Positions 34,015-45,069 of a stretch of 64,000 bases of DNA are shown in pieces. Source of the stretch: Lumbricus rubellus (lineage: Eukaryota; Annelida; Clitellata; Crassiclitellata; Lumbricidae); the NCBI GenBank assembly GCA_945859605.1, contig OX243826.1:1685782-1749781 (forward strand), written 5' to 3'. Made by a program: the position numbers and the translations under genes. A model generated the notes under the pieces. It was given only the letters and a program-made list of their open reading frames with translations. It was not told where the DNA came from and did not search any database. Positions within the stretch are counted from its first letter, which is position 1. Every line of letters starts with the position of its first letter.

Positions 34015-34219
34015 CTTCAGCGCAAAGATGGGTAGGCTACGAAGCATTTGCACATTAAGAATGCACGCAGTTAATCATCGCCATCTGCTTTTCTCTTGCT
34101 GACAACACTAAGTCACAGGAGGGCAAACTGATGCATTAGGCTAAAACCTATGGCATCAGATGAAAAATAGTTTTCTTGCACCAACGTTTGTTATTCATCA
34201 AAATTCTACGCAATGACAT

Positions 34220-34660
34220 CACATATCGACTTGTCTTGTCTTCAACCTTCCTCGATTCGAGGGTTGGTCGCTTAATGGACACGCCTTCGCCACTTTTTCC
34301 TGTCCTCTGTCTCCTTCAGTGACCGCTCGAATGGTATAGTTCCATCCACGTGATGATATTAGCGATCCATCCCATCCTCGGTCTTCCCCTTGCTCTTGCC
34401 CCCGATATAGTACCATGTAGCCTACTATTTTATTTTCTATACAGCTCCCCTGTTTCCTCATCAAATGACCGAAGTAAACGAGTTTCCTTCTTTTTATCGT
34501 GTTCAACAAGGTTCTTTCTGTTCCAGTTTTCTCCAATACCCATTCGTTTGTTCTTTTTTTCCGTCCATTGTACTCTCAAGATCTTTCTTAGGCATTTCAT
34601 TTCAAAAGCATTTATTCTGTCTTCTTCTCTCTTTCTGATCGTCCATATCGACTACGAGTA
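34220..34660 (-). mobile_element. LINE ORF2 C-terminal fragment
   Basis: Minus strand reads LLNTIKRRKLVYFGHLMRKQ, GSCIENKIV and, after decay, RGWNYTIRAVTEGDRGQ, matching the tail of LINE polymerases (KRRKLxYFGHLMRK...C.E). Absent from the MP5 flank, so it inserted after the MP4/MP5 duplication or was lost there. Confidence 0.75.
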
Positions 34661-35594
34661 GCTATATCTTCATGTTTTAACTTTTCTTTTTCTCTCTAAT
34701 ATTTGCTGTAAAATATGTTGTGATTTGAATCTCTGCTATGTGTCACTGGCAGCACAGCAAATATTTGCGTGAAATGACTTCTCGTTATAATTTGAATGAA
34801 ATCAAAGAGGACAGTTTCGTTCAGTGTAAGCCATCTGCCCATAATTCAATAACATCATTCTTTATTTACGCTGATAATTTGCTCCGTTGCAGTGCCGATG
34901 AACATTCTCATGCCCCAAAAAGCGGTTTATGATAATATTGCGATAGCGTTATTCCCATTGCAAAATCATGTTAATACTTGACTCTCAACGTCGTAAGAAA
35001 TACATAATTCGACAATTATATAGTGAACGATTAACTCCGCTAAAGGATGAAAGTTTAACGATACTGCATTGCAGATCTGAGAACTAGTTATACTAACCAC
35101 TTTCGGTTGAAATGTCTTCGTTAATGTACTTGCTCCGTTGTCATCCATCGCTCCAGACAATCAGCGAATGCGAAGCAGAGTAAGCTTATTGTTTGACCGG
35201 GGAAATGGACATCGTGTATTTCACAAGTCTCAGAACTTCGACTTATTCGAACAGTTAGGTCGCTGAAGAACAGAGTCTCGTTTGAAAGCGTAAAAATATT
35301 GACCAAACACAAAAATCTTGATTAATGATTTTGTTTTATAATTTGTCTTCCAGTATGTTTGCATGATATTTTGACTTGCATTTTTTAATTACATCTAGCC
35401 TAATCATCGTATTTATGTTCGGCAGTAAAATTTTCTTTGCTCCATTATTTTGACGAAATTATTTATCTTATACTTATTATATTAATTTATCTTTTGCCGT
35501 GACTCACTTGCTGTATAACCAAACAATGCTTTTTCATTCGTTAAATAAAAAATATACACACATTCTTTTAAATAAGCTTAGTCAATTATAATTG

Positions 35595-35755
35595 TCCGTT
35601 GATACGAATGACGATGAATAATAATGACGACGGCAATGACGACGACGACGACGATGGTGATGATAATGATGATGATAATGATGACGATAATGACGATGAC
35701 GACGACGGGAACGACGACGACGACGACCATGATGATGAGGATGATGATGTAATAA
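35595..35755 (+). repeat. (GAY)n tract
   Basis: GAT/GAC trinucleotide-rich region. The Asp-rich open frame is compositional. Confidence 0.9.
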
Positions 35756-36013
35756 TCCTTACATGTAATTATATACTACAATAATGTTATCTTCTTGTCA
35801 GGATTTTGTATTTAGCGACGCCTCTCTGCGAACTCGGCTAATCTCAGAATCGAAAGTCTCAAGTTATGGAGATCAATCTTAATCTCGTTCTCGTAATAAA
35901 TGAAAAGAAACTCTATTAGCTGAATCTGTTCTAACTACAGATTTCTTATCTACATGTAACTCACAATCGAACGGAACCGACTTCCACAGTTTTGGATTCG
36001 CACAACTGCATGA

Positions 36014-36213
36014 TGATGATGATGATGATGATGATGATGGTGATGGTGGTGGTGGTGGTGGTGATGGTGATGGTGGTGGTGGTGGTGGTGGTGGTGATGG
36101 TGATGGTGGTGATGGTGATGGTGATGGTGGTGGTGGTGGTGGTGGTGGTGATGGTGATGATGATGGTGGTGGTGGTGGTGGTGGTGATGGTGATGGTGAT
36201 GGTGTGGTGATGG

Positions 36214-36248
<35 letters not shown>

Positions 36249-36522
36249 CTCTGCCCGAAGGCAGGTTCATTGGTTTTACGCCCCTGGGGGATGAGACGAG
36301 TGAGGTGGTTTCTCGTTGCCTTCCCCACAGACAATGATGGGTAAGCAACTTGCCCAAGGTCGCTCCACAGGAGCTTGCGCCCCTGCGTCCCACACGTGCT
36401 AGCTCGAGATTTCTAAACCTCTGAACGTCAACTACCTACCCTGGGCTTGAACCGCAGTCCGTTGCAACCAACAGACAAATGCCGCTCTCGCTTATCGGTT
36501 TAGCTAACTAAGCCAGTTCTGT
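36014..36522 (-). mobile_element. tRNA-derived SINE with (ATG/GGT)n tail, 12-bp TSD
   Basis: Flanked by 'acaactgcatga' at 36002-36013 and 36523-36534. In minus orientation the head is at the right (B-box complement 'gggcttgaaccgc', near 36443), the body has 'aacttgcccaaggtcgctcc', and the tail is the long GATGGT tract at 36014-36245. It interrupts the promoter of the orphan MP exon 1. MP6 keeps the empty site 'cacagctgcatgac' (about 48750). A related fragment lies near 41130-41260. Confidence 0.78.
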
Positions 36523-36539
36523 ACAACTGCATGACAGTT

Positions 36540-36604
36540 ATGTTTTCGATTATTTTCTACGGCGAATATTTACTTGGGTATCGTAATTTTTAAAATCATA
36601 GTCG
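36540..36604 (+). pseudogene. orphan MP exon 1 with 1-nt insertion
   Basis: 65 nt instead of 64: 'atgttttcgattattttcta' versus 'atgtttcgattattttctac' in MP6. The extra T shifts the frame and gives a stop after 17 codons, although the G|GTAAGT donor at 36605 is intact. Intron-1 sequence continues to match MP6 intron 1 up to about 36875 and then stops matching. No exon 2 or 3 belonging to it follows. It is a truncated duplicate. Confidence 0.85.
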
Positions 36605-39245
36605 GTAAGTTGAATTTTCATTTTTATTCATGTGCATGCTCAATCTAACTGATATTATCTTCAAACAAACCTAATGCAACACTGACTCAATCTAGTATCT
36701 GATTTTGTTGACGCAATGAATGCGACTGACTTTGCCCGTTTAGAATAATTTGAAGCGCACGTTCTTGCGGTCTTTTATGAGCTACGGGGCTGTATAATCA
36801 CTATGAATAAACTCGTCATTATTGATTCTGCTGTAGCCTAAAGTTAATTTTGAATTAATAGAATGCATTAAATGGATTTCCGTTTTATTAAGAGCCAATA
36901 ATTATACAAACCGAAACCACGCATGACTGACCGGTTAAATGAATTTTTATGCAATAACGTCATTATGACGTCATTGTTGTGACTGGAAGTTTTATTCTTA
37001 CAAGAGATTAGACTAAATATAGGGCATGATTTAAACATAGTTTGAATTGTAAAAATCGATGTATTACATGTAGTATTTATTTTCATATTTACACAATGAT
37101 TCCCTTTTCCCCGGACACAGTGTATGGCGTCGCATTTGCACTTAACCATTGTTATTAATATTATTATGAACACCTGCAGCATGATAGGCCTAGTCTGTTT
37201 ATCGTAATCGTAATATCGAGACTTCTACAGTATTATCGCTGCCTTTAGACTCATCTGTTTTCGCGTAGCGCATAACGTGGTTATCGTATATCAGAAATGT
37301 AGCGACGGAGCCAAAGTGAATCACTGGTTGTGCCGTGAAGGAGCAAATTTTGTCTTCGTGCATTCGTTAGCAAGAGCAGCTTAGATCGTTTAATTCGTGA
37401 CAGATGGAGCTTATACAATGACCGAACTGTCAAAAGAAACTGCGAACTAAAACGTCTGCCAAGAGATAAATATCCTGAGGTTATTATAAGCTAGAGCACA
37501 AGTAGACAACACCCAGCCTCAATCGTGTAACTAGCATCAGATGGAACTGATACAATACCAACATTGTTCAAAGAAACTGCGACTCTCTGCAAGCAAATGA
37601 ACATCATTCTGGTTTCATCAGAAAAGCAATAGTAGGAACTAGGCAGATATTAGCGCATAGGCCTAAGCCCCAAACAAACGTGACATCCGTTTGATCACTT
37701 ATTATTACTTTTCTGTAGAATCGTCCGAATAAGGATGTTTGCCAGTAGCCTAAGTGCAAATATCTGTTTTACGTGTACATGGGCGCATTGTAATCACGGA
37801 TCAAATTTGAATATTAAGCTAGCAACTATAAAGAAAATCCAATCTAAACTAGTCATCATCTCGTTGCGATTTTTGACGCAATATCCGTGACTGCTTAAAT
37901 TGGCTTTTCTATACACATCTCAGTAGCTGCCTCACTTTCGAGCATTTCGGGTCTGGGCTGGGAGTGCCTCTGAGTAGTATCGCCATCTGGCACGTAGACT
38001 AAATTATAGTCTAAATATCATATAAAAAAATAACATCACTAAATCCGGAATTCATTTCCTCCAAACCCAGAGATTCGCAATGCTTGCTTGTTCTAAGTAA
38101 GCGCCATTGGTAGAGAACATTAAATTTTATTTATGGCTGCCAAAGAATCTCTCAGCAGTAAATTGTGTGTTATCGATACAATGTCATAGACACTTGGTAC
38201 ATAGCCTACTCTGTCTGCCGCTGCCTTTGGCGTCATCGGTTTCTGATTAGTGTGAGATGGACTGAGAAAATACCCACTCTGTCCAAGGAAATCGAAAACC
38301 AACAAGTCCGCAAGTAGCTTACAAGTGATATCTGATGGCAGTAGATATTACAGCGTGCAGACACTAGTGCAGGGGCATTCTATCAAATGTATGATGGCAG
38401 CAAACACTAGTGTGTAATTGCCAAACCTCAACATTAAACTTTTGACTTGTATCAGTTGGAGCTTATGCAATAATCTGCATCTTCTCGTGAAGATAGCAAG
38501 CTGCTAGCAAAGTAACATCTGCCGGCAGCAGACACTAGGCCACGCATACACTAGTGCATAAGCAACCAGCAAACCGTGACCTACCATTAACCAATTATTA
38601 CAGGTCTGTAGAATGTCGAAAAATTCAACATTGTAGGTCTGTTCATATGAATATCACCCTAGCACATTCACAACACTATACAATAAGTGCAAGCAGGGCA
38701 ATCTGTTGCCACAAATAATATTGATATTATTTGAGACCACGCAGAAACTAGCGAACACAAACAAGCAACCAGCAAACCGTGACTTCCTACTAACAAATAA
38801 TAACAGGTAGAATCTTGAAAATTCAATAGTGTCGGCATAATTATTCATGTGAATATCGTTCCAAAACATCCGCAGCATAATACAACAAGTGCAAGGAAAC
38901 AATTTGTTGCCACAATAATATTGATATTAGTTGAAACCATTGCTGGTCCCAGTTTTATAATCTTTTAACGCATAGACCTATAGTACAATCTGCCTATCTT
39001 TTGGTTCTAAATAAATCAATATTGTAGTGGTCTTGACGATGCTGCATTGCACTCTGGGCTCGGCAAAGCTGTAGATGAGACAGTGTTGTTGTTTAGAGGA
39101 CCGAATAAAATAGAAAGACACTATCTAATCAGAATCAGATCTAATTAATTATTTCGATAGTGAACGCCCTAACTAACGAATAATTGAACGATATAACAAC
39201 GTGTAAACAGTGTAAGATTCGCAACAACATCTGTTCCCAGACAAA
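36605..39245 (+). other. upstream region of MP5
   Basis: 36605-36875 is residual intron 1 of the orphan exon. 37200-39245 aligns with the MP4 upstream region (about 17050-18920) and contains several 'cagatgga' units (37392, 37532, 38255) and 'gctcggcaaagctg' near 39059. 38580-38900 holds an internal duplication ('ccagcaaaccgtgac', 'ttgttgccacaataatattg'). Confidence 0.6.
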
Positions 39246-39598
39246 ATGTTTCAACTTTTTTGTGCGGGGAAGATCAGCCCAGCCAACGATAATTGACAAA
39301 CAAACCACTTCAAACACTCAAATTGCTTCACAAAGCCATGCATCATTCCCATCTGACCCAAAGGTATCACTTCGTACAACTATAATTGACCCATCAACTG
39401 AACCTTCAAGCAACAGTAAATCATCAAACGACATAAGCACTGCGCTCTACACACCTACACCAATCTCTACCATCAAAGAAATCACTAAGATCACAGACAG
39501 AACATCCCAAGCAACGGATGACGTCGTAGATGACTCAACTGTCGCCATGACAACAGATGACACAACGAAATCATCTTACTCTTCGAGACCATCAGAAG
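39246..39598 (+). pseudogene. MP5 exon 1/exon 2 deletion fusion
   Basis: The start of exon 1 (ATG TTT CAA CTT TTT TGT GCG) is joined near 39270 directly to the middle of exon 2 ('agatcagcccagcc'). Intron 1, the signal-peptide core and the first ~22 stalk residues are missing. The fusion is out of frame: from the ATG a stop comes at 39294-39296. The remaining stalk (RSAQPTIIDKQTTSNTQ to SRPSEG) is open in its own frame, and the GT donor at 39599 is intact. Closest relative is MP4 exon 2. Confidence 0.85.
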
Positions 39599-39659
39599 GT
39601 AGAATTCCAATATCTTCTTTATAGATTGTTTTATGGACAGGTAGCCCTACTATTGCAAA

Positions 39660-40180
39660 TCCCTTTTCCTCAACACTGATTCTAGTTTCTACACATCTAA
39701 AGCGTCTCCAACTCATTCAAAATTCATTAGCCAGAGCCGTCACCAGAATTCCCAAAATCATCACATCACCCCAATCCTGAAGTCGCTTCATTGGCTAAAA
39801 ATTCCAGAACGAATCCATTTCAAAGTCCAATCCCTATTCCTCTTAAATAATCTCAGCCAAGAGATCGTAAACTCTTCGTAAACTCTTCACCATTCAGCTC
39901 TGCCCTTTCATTCTCATGTCTCACCATTTCTCGACCCCCTGTCACTACTCATCTCAAAATCTCCGGCCGGACCTTTTATCAACCACTGTCCCACACCTCG
40001 GGAATACTCGTCATCGCGAATTCCGCTCTATGTCCGTTCCTCCTCCATTTTTCCGGTCAACCACCATCACCACCCTACGGCTATCACTCCTCTTACTTTC
40101 TCCATTCGACACTAAAGACTCAACTGATCTTCCGTCTTCCAACTCTCGACCTAAAAACCACCCACCTTAACAGCCTCTCT
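39660..40180 (+). mobile_element. LINE (CR1/jockey-like) fragment, duplicate of 21560-22060
   Basis: Reads LKRLQLIQNSLARAVTRI, then decayed HHITPILKSLHWLKIPERI. Shares the 'cgtaaactctt' tandem duplication with the MP4 copy, so the insertion predates the MP4/MP5 duplication. Confidence 0.82.
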
Positions 40181-41689
40181 GACACCTCTTATTCTTTAGT
40201 ATCGTACCCAGACTATGACCTCCTGCGGAATACTCTTTTGGCCATCAGTTGCTCTTCTGACTTGACACAACACTCGTAAATAAGCTGGTGCTCTACACCA
40301 TGGGCGCCAGCAGATATGGGGCAAGAGAGGCACTTGCCCCCTGGAAAGTTGATTTTCCTATTTTTAGTTACTACCTTTGGTGTTTCACTAATGGTTTCAC
40401 ATGCTTTTCTATAAATTTTATATGACTGTTCCCCATTGCCCGCTGAACAGGAAAGACTTTATTTAAGCGGGGATGAAATGTTCCCTCTCAGTCCGGAAAA
40501 TTTACTTAAGATAATTTTTTATTATGATTTCCTGGGGCAAATTTATTCTGACGGCGGATAATCTGTTTCGAAATAGAGTCAACGGGGGGAGAAAATTTGA
40601 GATAAGCTCTGTCACGCTATTATAATATCTGGCTAAACTTTTAGTTACGTCCGCGATGTTCTGTAAGCCTACATGTAGGCCTAGGTCCCTATGTTTAGAA
40701 TAACATTCACTGGCGTGCTATCACGTCCAGAGTATAATAAGGACGATTAGGCCTATTGCAGCTGCAGGCAGATGTTTTCGTCTGTTGTTTGTTTGTATAT
40801 GCACTTGTTATAGCGCCAGTTATGCATCCTACTCACAGGCGCTCCCAAATACAGGGTGGACACTGCCCTCGTCTAGGTTAAAAACGCCCGATGCCAGTCA
40901 TTGAGAATGATCTAGAGTTATAGACAGTTAGTCAACTGTGGGGCTTCAATACACCGACAAAATAGATGGCGAATTATTCGCTTGCTACCTATATATCTAT
41001 TAGCAGTTGTAGATAAAAGTTTCATCTCCTACCCAGGAGAAACCGTTCAGTTAACTAGTTTTTACGTGACATCTCAACACCTATAATAATAGTCTTAGCT
41101 TATAGCTAACAGTTACTCTTGTTCTTCTTTGCGTTCTCTGCCCCTAGGCAGGTTCGAATGTTTGACGTCTCCATTATTTGGATTTGTCATACATTTAACT
41201 TGGGAATTGTAGGGAGTTGGTTTCCCGATGCCTTTCTCCCGTTGTTTTTAAGGTTTTTTAGCGTCGATATCCTCTATCGTCCGTCCTTCGGCTTCTTCGC
41301 CCATGGGGCATCGCATATACCGGCGATTGCTCGGTCGCCCACCACGCACTCTGTTAAAACAGGGGGACCACGATGATGTAGCGTGGTTGGGCATTTGGGT
41401 AGAAAAGGCTATTTGAAACGCTTGCTTGCCCCACCCCCCTCCCAATAGCTAACTAGGCGAAGCGAATCTACATGTAAATAGAACAAATTGCTTAACTACA
41501 CAATCGTCATTGTCATTCATCTATTATAATAATATGCATTGCTTTGTTAACCGATGTCGTCCAGTTCTGTATTATTGCAAATAAAGCAGTCAACGGCTCT
41601 GATTTGTTTGGCGCATTTTGTGTGGCCATAAATGTTCAAAATCAGAAGAAATTTTAGACAAGGCGTTTCCACCGCCAAATCATCATCAT

Positions 41690-41890
41690 CATCGTTATCT
41701 GTGGGTTAACAACCCGTAGGTGTCCGACGCCACTCTCTGTCTGAGTCTGTCTCGCATCATGCTTCCCAGCTTCAACCGGTCCGGTCAGCAGGTCCGCTCC
41801 ATACCATTAACATCTTGGAGCCGCTAGACCACCTTGTCCGATTGAAGAGAATATTGGGAGAGAAGTACGAAGGACAACCTGGGTAGGCTA
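41690..41890 (-). repeat. dispersed repeat Q, copy 1
   Basis: Close match to 63775-63990: 'tccgacgccactctctgtct', 'caaccggtccggtcagcagg', 'agagaatattgggagag'. Family unknown; probably a retroelement fragment. Confidence 0.7.
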
Positions 41891-42336
41891 TAATTAGCCT
41901 AGGTAGGCTATAATTCACAATCGTAATCTCCAAACCTTATAAATAGAGTGCCACTCGAAAGTCAAGCGTAGCGTGGGCGCCCGCAAAACTTTTTCAAGGA
42001 GGGGCAAAACACAATGGTCACGTTTAATTTTTTTAGCAAGAGTAAAAAAATTCAAAACTAAAAATTAGGAACAGGTTTTTCTCACAGAGTTTTCTAAACG
42101 TAAATTTCTCAGTTATAATTTGTGCAGGCCTATCGTTAGTATGGACCTAACATTTGCGCTTTAGTGTGAAGAAATTAGTTAGGGGCCTAAGCGTAACACT
42201 GCAGACGTATTTGGCAACATCATGCGCTTCCAAATTGCTAGACCATATCCGTCATAGCCTGCAAGAAAAACATGTCCTAGACCTAATAGAGAGTTTGGGG
42301 GTTTGTGCATTTATTTCGAGGGACTACATATTTTAA

Positions 42337-42715
42337 CACCGGTGTAAAGGTTTCAAACTGCCCCCTGCTAAACATTACCCCCTGCAAACTGTAAATTGCA
42401 TCAATAATCGCATTTATTGCACTAAAAATAACAGAAAAGTCATCACGATTCTTGTTTTGGTCTGAAGATTTTCATCCGTCATCCCACTTCGTAGTTTGTT
42501 ATCAATATTTTCATCTGTAACTAAAATACTAATCGCCGCTGAAGTTACAATGGAGAAATGGCTTCGAGGCTATTATTCTTTTTCGGAAAAATTGATTACA
42601 TACCATGATGATTGATGCAAATGATCTAGTGTCGGGGGGTAATCTGAAACCGGTTTCAAGTTACCGGGGGTAATGTTTAGGAGGGGTAATTTGAAACATT
42701 TAGGCCTACACCGGT
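42337..42715. mobile_element. foldback MITE with CACCGGTGTA ends
   Basis: Left end 'ccggtgtaaaggtttcaaac' and 'taaacattaccccc' are mirrored at the right by 'gggggtaatgtttag', 'tttgaaac' and 'tacaccgg'. The right terminus carries TAGGCCTA where the left has TA. No coding capacity. Confidence 0.75.
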
Positions 42716-43095
42716 AGGCCTATGCACATTTAGGTAAAGTTATTTCCAACAAGTTATAAATAACTGGTCAAATTCTGAATGATTTTGACGAAATAATCCC
42801 GAAATCATTCCAGAGTTTATCGATGATTGTTGATAGTGACGTGAGCAACACTGAGCATTGGGCAGAAAATCACTGTAGGCTACAGTAACTGTTGTTACAG
42901 TGAACTGTGGGCGTCTGCGTCAATTAATTATACGCAAGGAGACTGCACGACGCAATCAAAACATTCTATGGACTCGCTTCTGTTTGCTTTATAATAATAT
43001 TATCACATTGCGGATGGTGCAGGATTAGGCCTACCCCAACGATTGTAGATCATGTATATAGCTTATATATATATATATATATAATTATATATATA

Positions 43096-43466
43096 CATAG
43101 GCGTAGGGGAGATTTCAACGTTGGGGGGGCAAAAATGAGACTTTTGCCCGAAATTTTTTTTTCATCTGGCCAAAATCTTAAGAAAAATTTGCGTTACGTT
43201 TGCCCGAAAATTCTGACGACCTTTTTTTAGTCATCCGGCCGAAATCTTCTGAAATTTTCCGTTACTTTTTGCCCGAAAGGTCTAACGACCTTTTTTTTAT
43301 TCGGGCAAGACTGATTTTTCGGGCAAAAAGACCCGGAAAAATAAAAAAAAGTAATTTTGTTTAAAAACTTTTTTATTTTTCCGGGTCTGGTTGCCCGAAA
43401 AATCAGACTTGCCCGAAATTTGGGGGGGCATTTGCCCCCCCTGGACCCCCGTCTCCTACGCCTATG
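43096..43466 (-). mobile_element. MITE 'CATAGGCGTAGG' family, copy 3
   Basis: 371 bp with an 8-bp TSD 'tatatata' at 43088-43095 and 43467-43474 (low-complexity flank, so less informative). Same orientation as copy 2. It inserted upstream of MP5 exon 3 and is absent at the corresponding place in MP4. Confidence 0.85.
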
Positions 43467-43615
43467 TATATATAGCTTATATAGCTTATATAGGCTAATA
43501 GTCATCTCCAACAATTAATTGAATATCAGAACGCAAAGGCAAAAGATCTATTAATTTGGCCTATAAATAAAAATTCATACTAATACTTTCTACTATTCCA
43601 TAATTCCAATTGCAG

Positions 43616-44691
43616 AATACAACATCAGTTCGGTGTGGAAGTTCGGTCAATATGTCGGTTGTCGTGGGAATGCGATAAAGCTGAAAGGACTCATCTACGT
43701 ACAGTGCGGAATATACAATGCAACTCGTATTCTCTATGGGAATAATCGCCCTAAGTGGAATTTATGTGCTTTCGACGATCACTTTCCCCATGATCTTATA
43801 ATGATCAATGTTGTTGAAGAGGTAAGTGATCCTGCAGAGGTGATTGCCATTGACAACACAAGTCTCATTTACATCCGTGACGAGTCGTGCCGGTGCATCT
43901 GGAAGATAGACACTGAGAGCTACAAAGTTGAGAAATGGTTATCGGAGTTACCATTCTCACCGTTCAGTCTATGGGGTCCAAGGTCTTATACATTTATGTC
44001 AGTAACCATTGATAAGCATATACAGTTGGTGAAGATAATTGAAAACATGATGTTCCTCGAGATTTTCGATCTTGACGCGAAACTCGTAAGCAGTGTTTCA
44101 TTTCCCAAAGACATAAAAAGACAATTGCACGCCATTCAGAAACCTAATGGAGAATACATCATCGCCCACGAATCAGCAGATTCCAAAGTCAAACTAGTAA
44201 GTTTCTTCGCCATCAAAGGGAAACTTATCTGCCAGTTTAGTATCAAAGAATCAGTTTTTTTCCACGATGTTCTATGGTTCGCGAATAGAGACCACTTTGT
44301 ATATGTGGTTGAAATGAAGAATGGACACTTATACGTGTTTGACGAATATACTCGAGACAGAAACACAAGTGAACTTACGGTCACCATCAGCAGCGACTCA
44401 AAAAAGAGACGTTTAAAGGTTTTCCGAAACCCTGAACGGCGTATTAGAATCAGACAGTTTGTGAAAGAAATACACAAGACGAAATTGCATCTGCTTTGGT
44501 TTGATAACAATTATAGGCCTGATGACAAACTGTTAGTGGAGATTTTTTATTCTCCTGACACAAAATCTTTAAAGTGGAACCAAAGGGGTCGCTTACATGT
44601 ATGGGGTTTTTATCACGATCCAACTTGGAATCAGTTCATTGGGATTTCTTCTTCTGGAAGTGTGCATTTTTGGACATTTGAAAAGAACTAA
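43616..44691 (+). CDS. MP5 exon 3, intact beta-propeller (gene 5' end broken)
   Basis: After the acceptor 'ccaattgcag' (43614-43615) the exon reads EYNISSVWKFGQYVGCRGNA and 358 codons run to the stop with no lesion. Motifs: NTSLIYIRDESCRCIWKID, LEIFDLDAKLVSSVSFP, AIQKPNGEYIIAH, FVYVVEMKNGHLYVFDEY and VHFWTFEKN. The N-terminal cysteine missing in MP4 is present here. The upstream exon 1/2 fusion is out of frame, so either the gene died very recently or this exon is reached by splicing from another phase-1 donor (the MP4 stalk would fit). Same length as MP4 exon 3 and its closest relative. Confidence 0.72.
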
Positions 44692-45069
44692 CTTCAGGGG
44701 CAAAGATGAATGGGCTACGAAGCATTGCACATTAAGAATGCACATCACCGCCATCTGCTTTTCTGCTGCTGGCAACACTAGGCCTAAGTCACAGAAGTGC
44801 AAACGATGCATTAAAACATATCGCTTCAGCTGAAAATAGCTTTCTTGCACCATTGTTTGTTATTCAACACATCGACTACGTGTAGCTATATCTTAATTTT
44901 TAAAACCTTTTTCTCTCTATGTAATATTTGCTGTAAAATATCTTGTGAGTTGAATCTCTGCTATTATTTTGTGACTCACTAGAAGCACAACAAATATTTG
45001 CGTGAAATGATTTCTCGTTATAATTTGAAGGAAATCCAAGAGCACAGTTTCCTACCGTGTAGCTATATT

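Larger units (their letters stand above)
34015..36013. other. 3' flank of MP4
   Basis: Aligns with the MP5 3' flank (44692-46640) apart from insertions: 'cgccatctgcttttct', 'atatttgctgtaaaatat', 'tttgcgtgaaatga'. No gene seen. It contains a LINE fragment and a GAT/GAC tract. From about 35790 the sequence matches the MP6 promoter region (48555-48660). Confidence 0.65.
39599..42336 (+). other. MP5 intron 2, 5' part
   Basis: Begins with the LINE fragment shared with MP4, then mixed repeats: SINE fragment 40790-40875, SINE-like 41130-41260, and a repeat at 41690-41890 that recurs at 63775-63990. No gene seen. Confidence 0.6.

Noticed and set aside
35950..36393. Long poly-His/poly-Pro/poly-Val open frames
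   Set aside because: They are the six-frame reading of a (GATGGT)n SINE tail. There is no non-repeat coding content.
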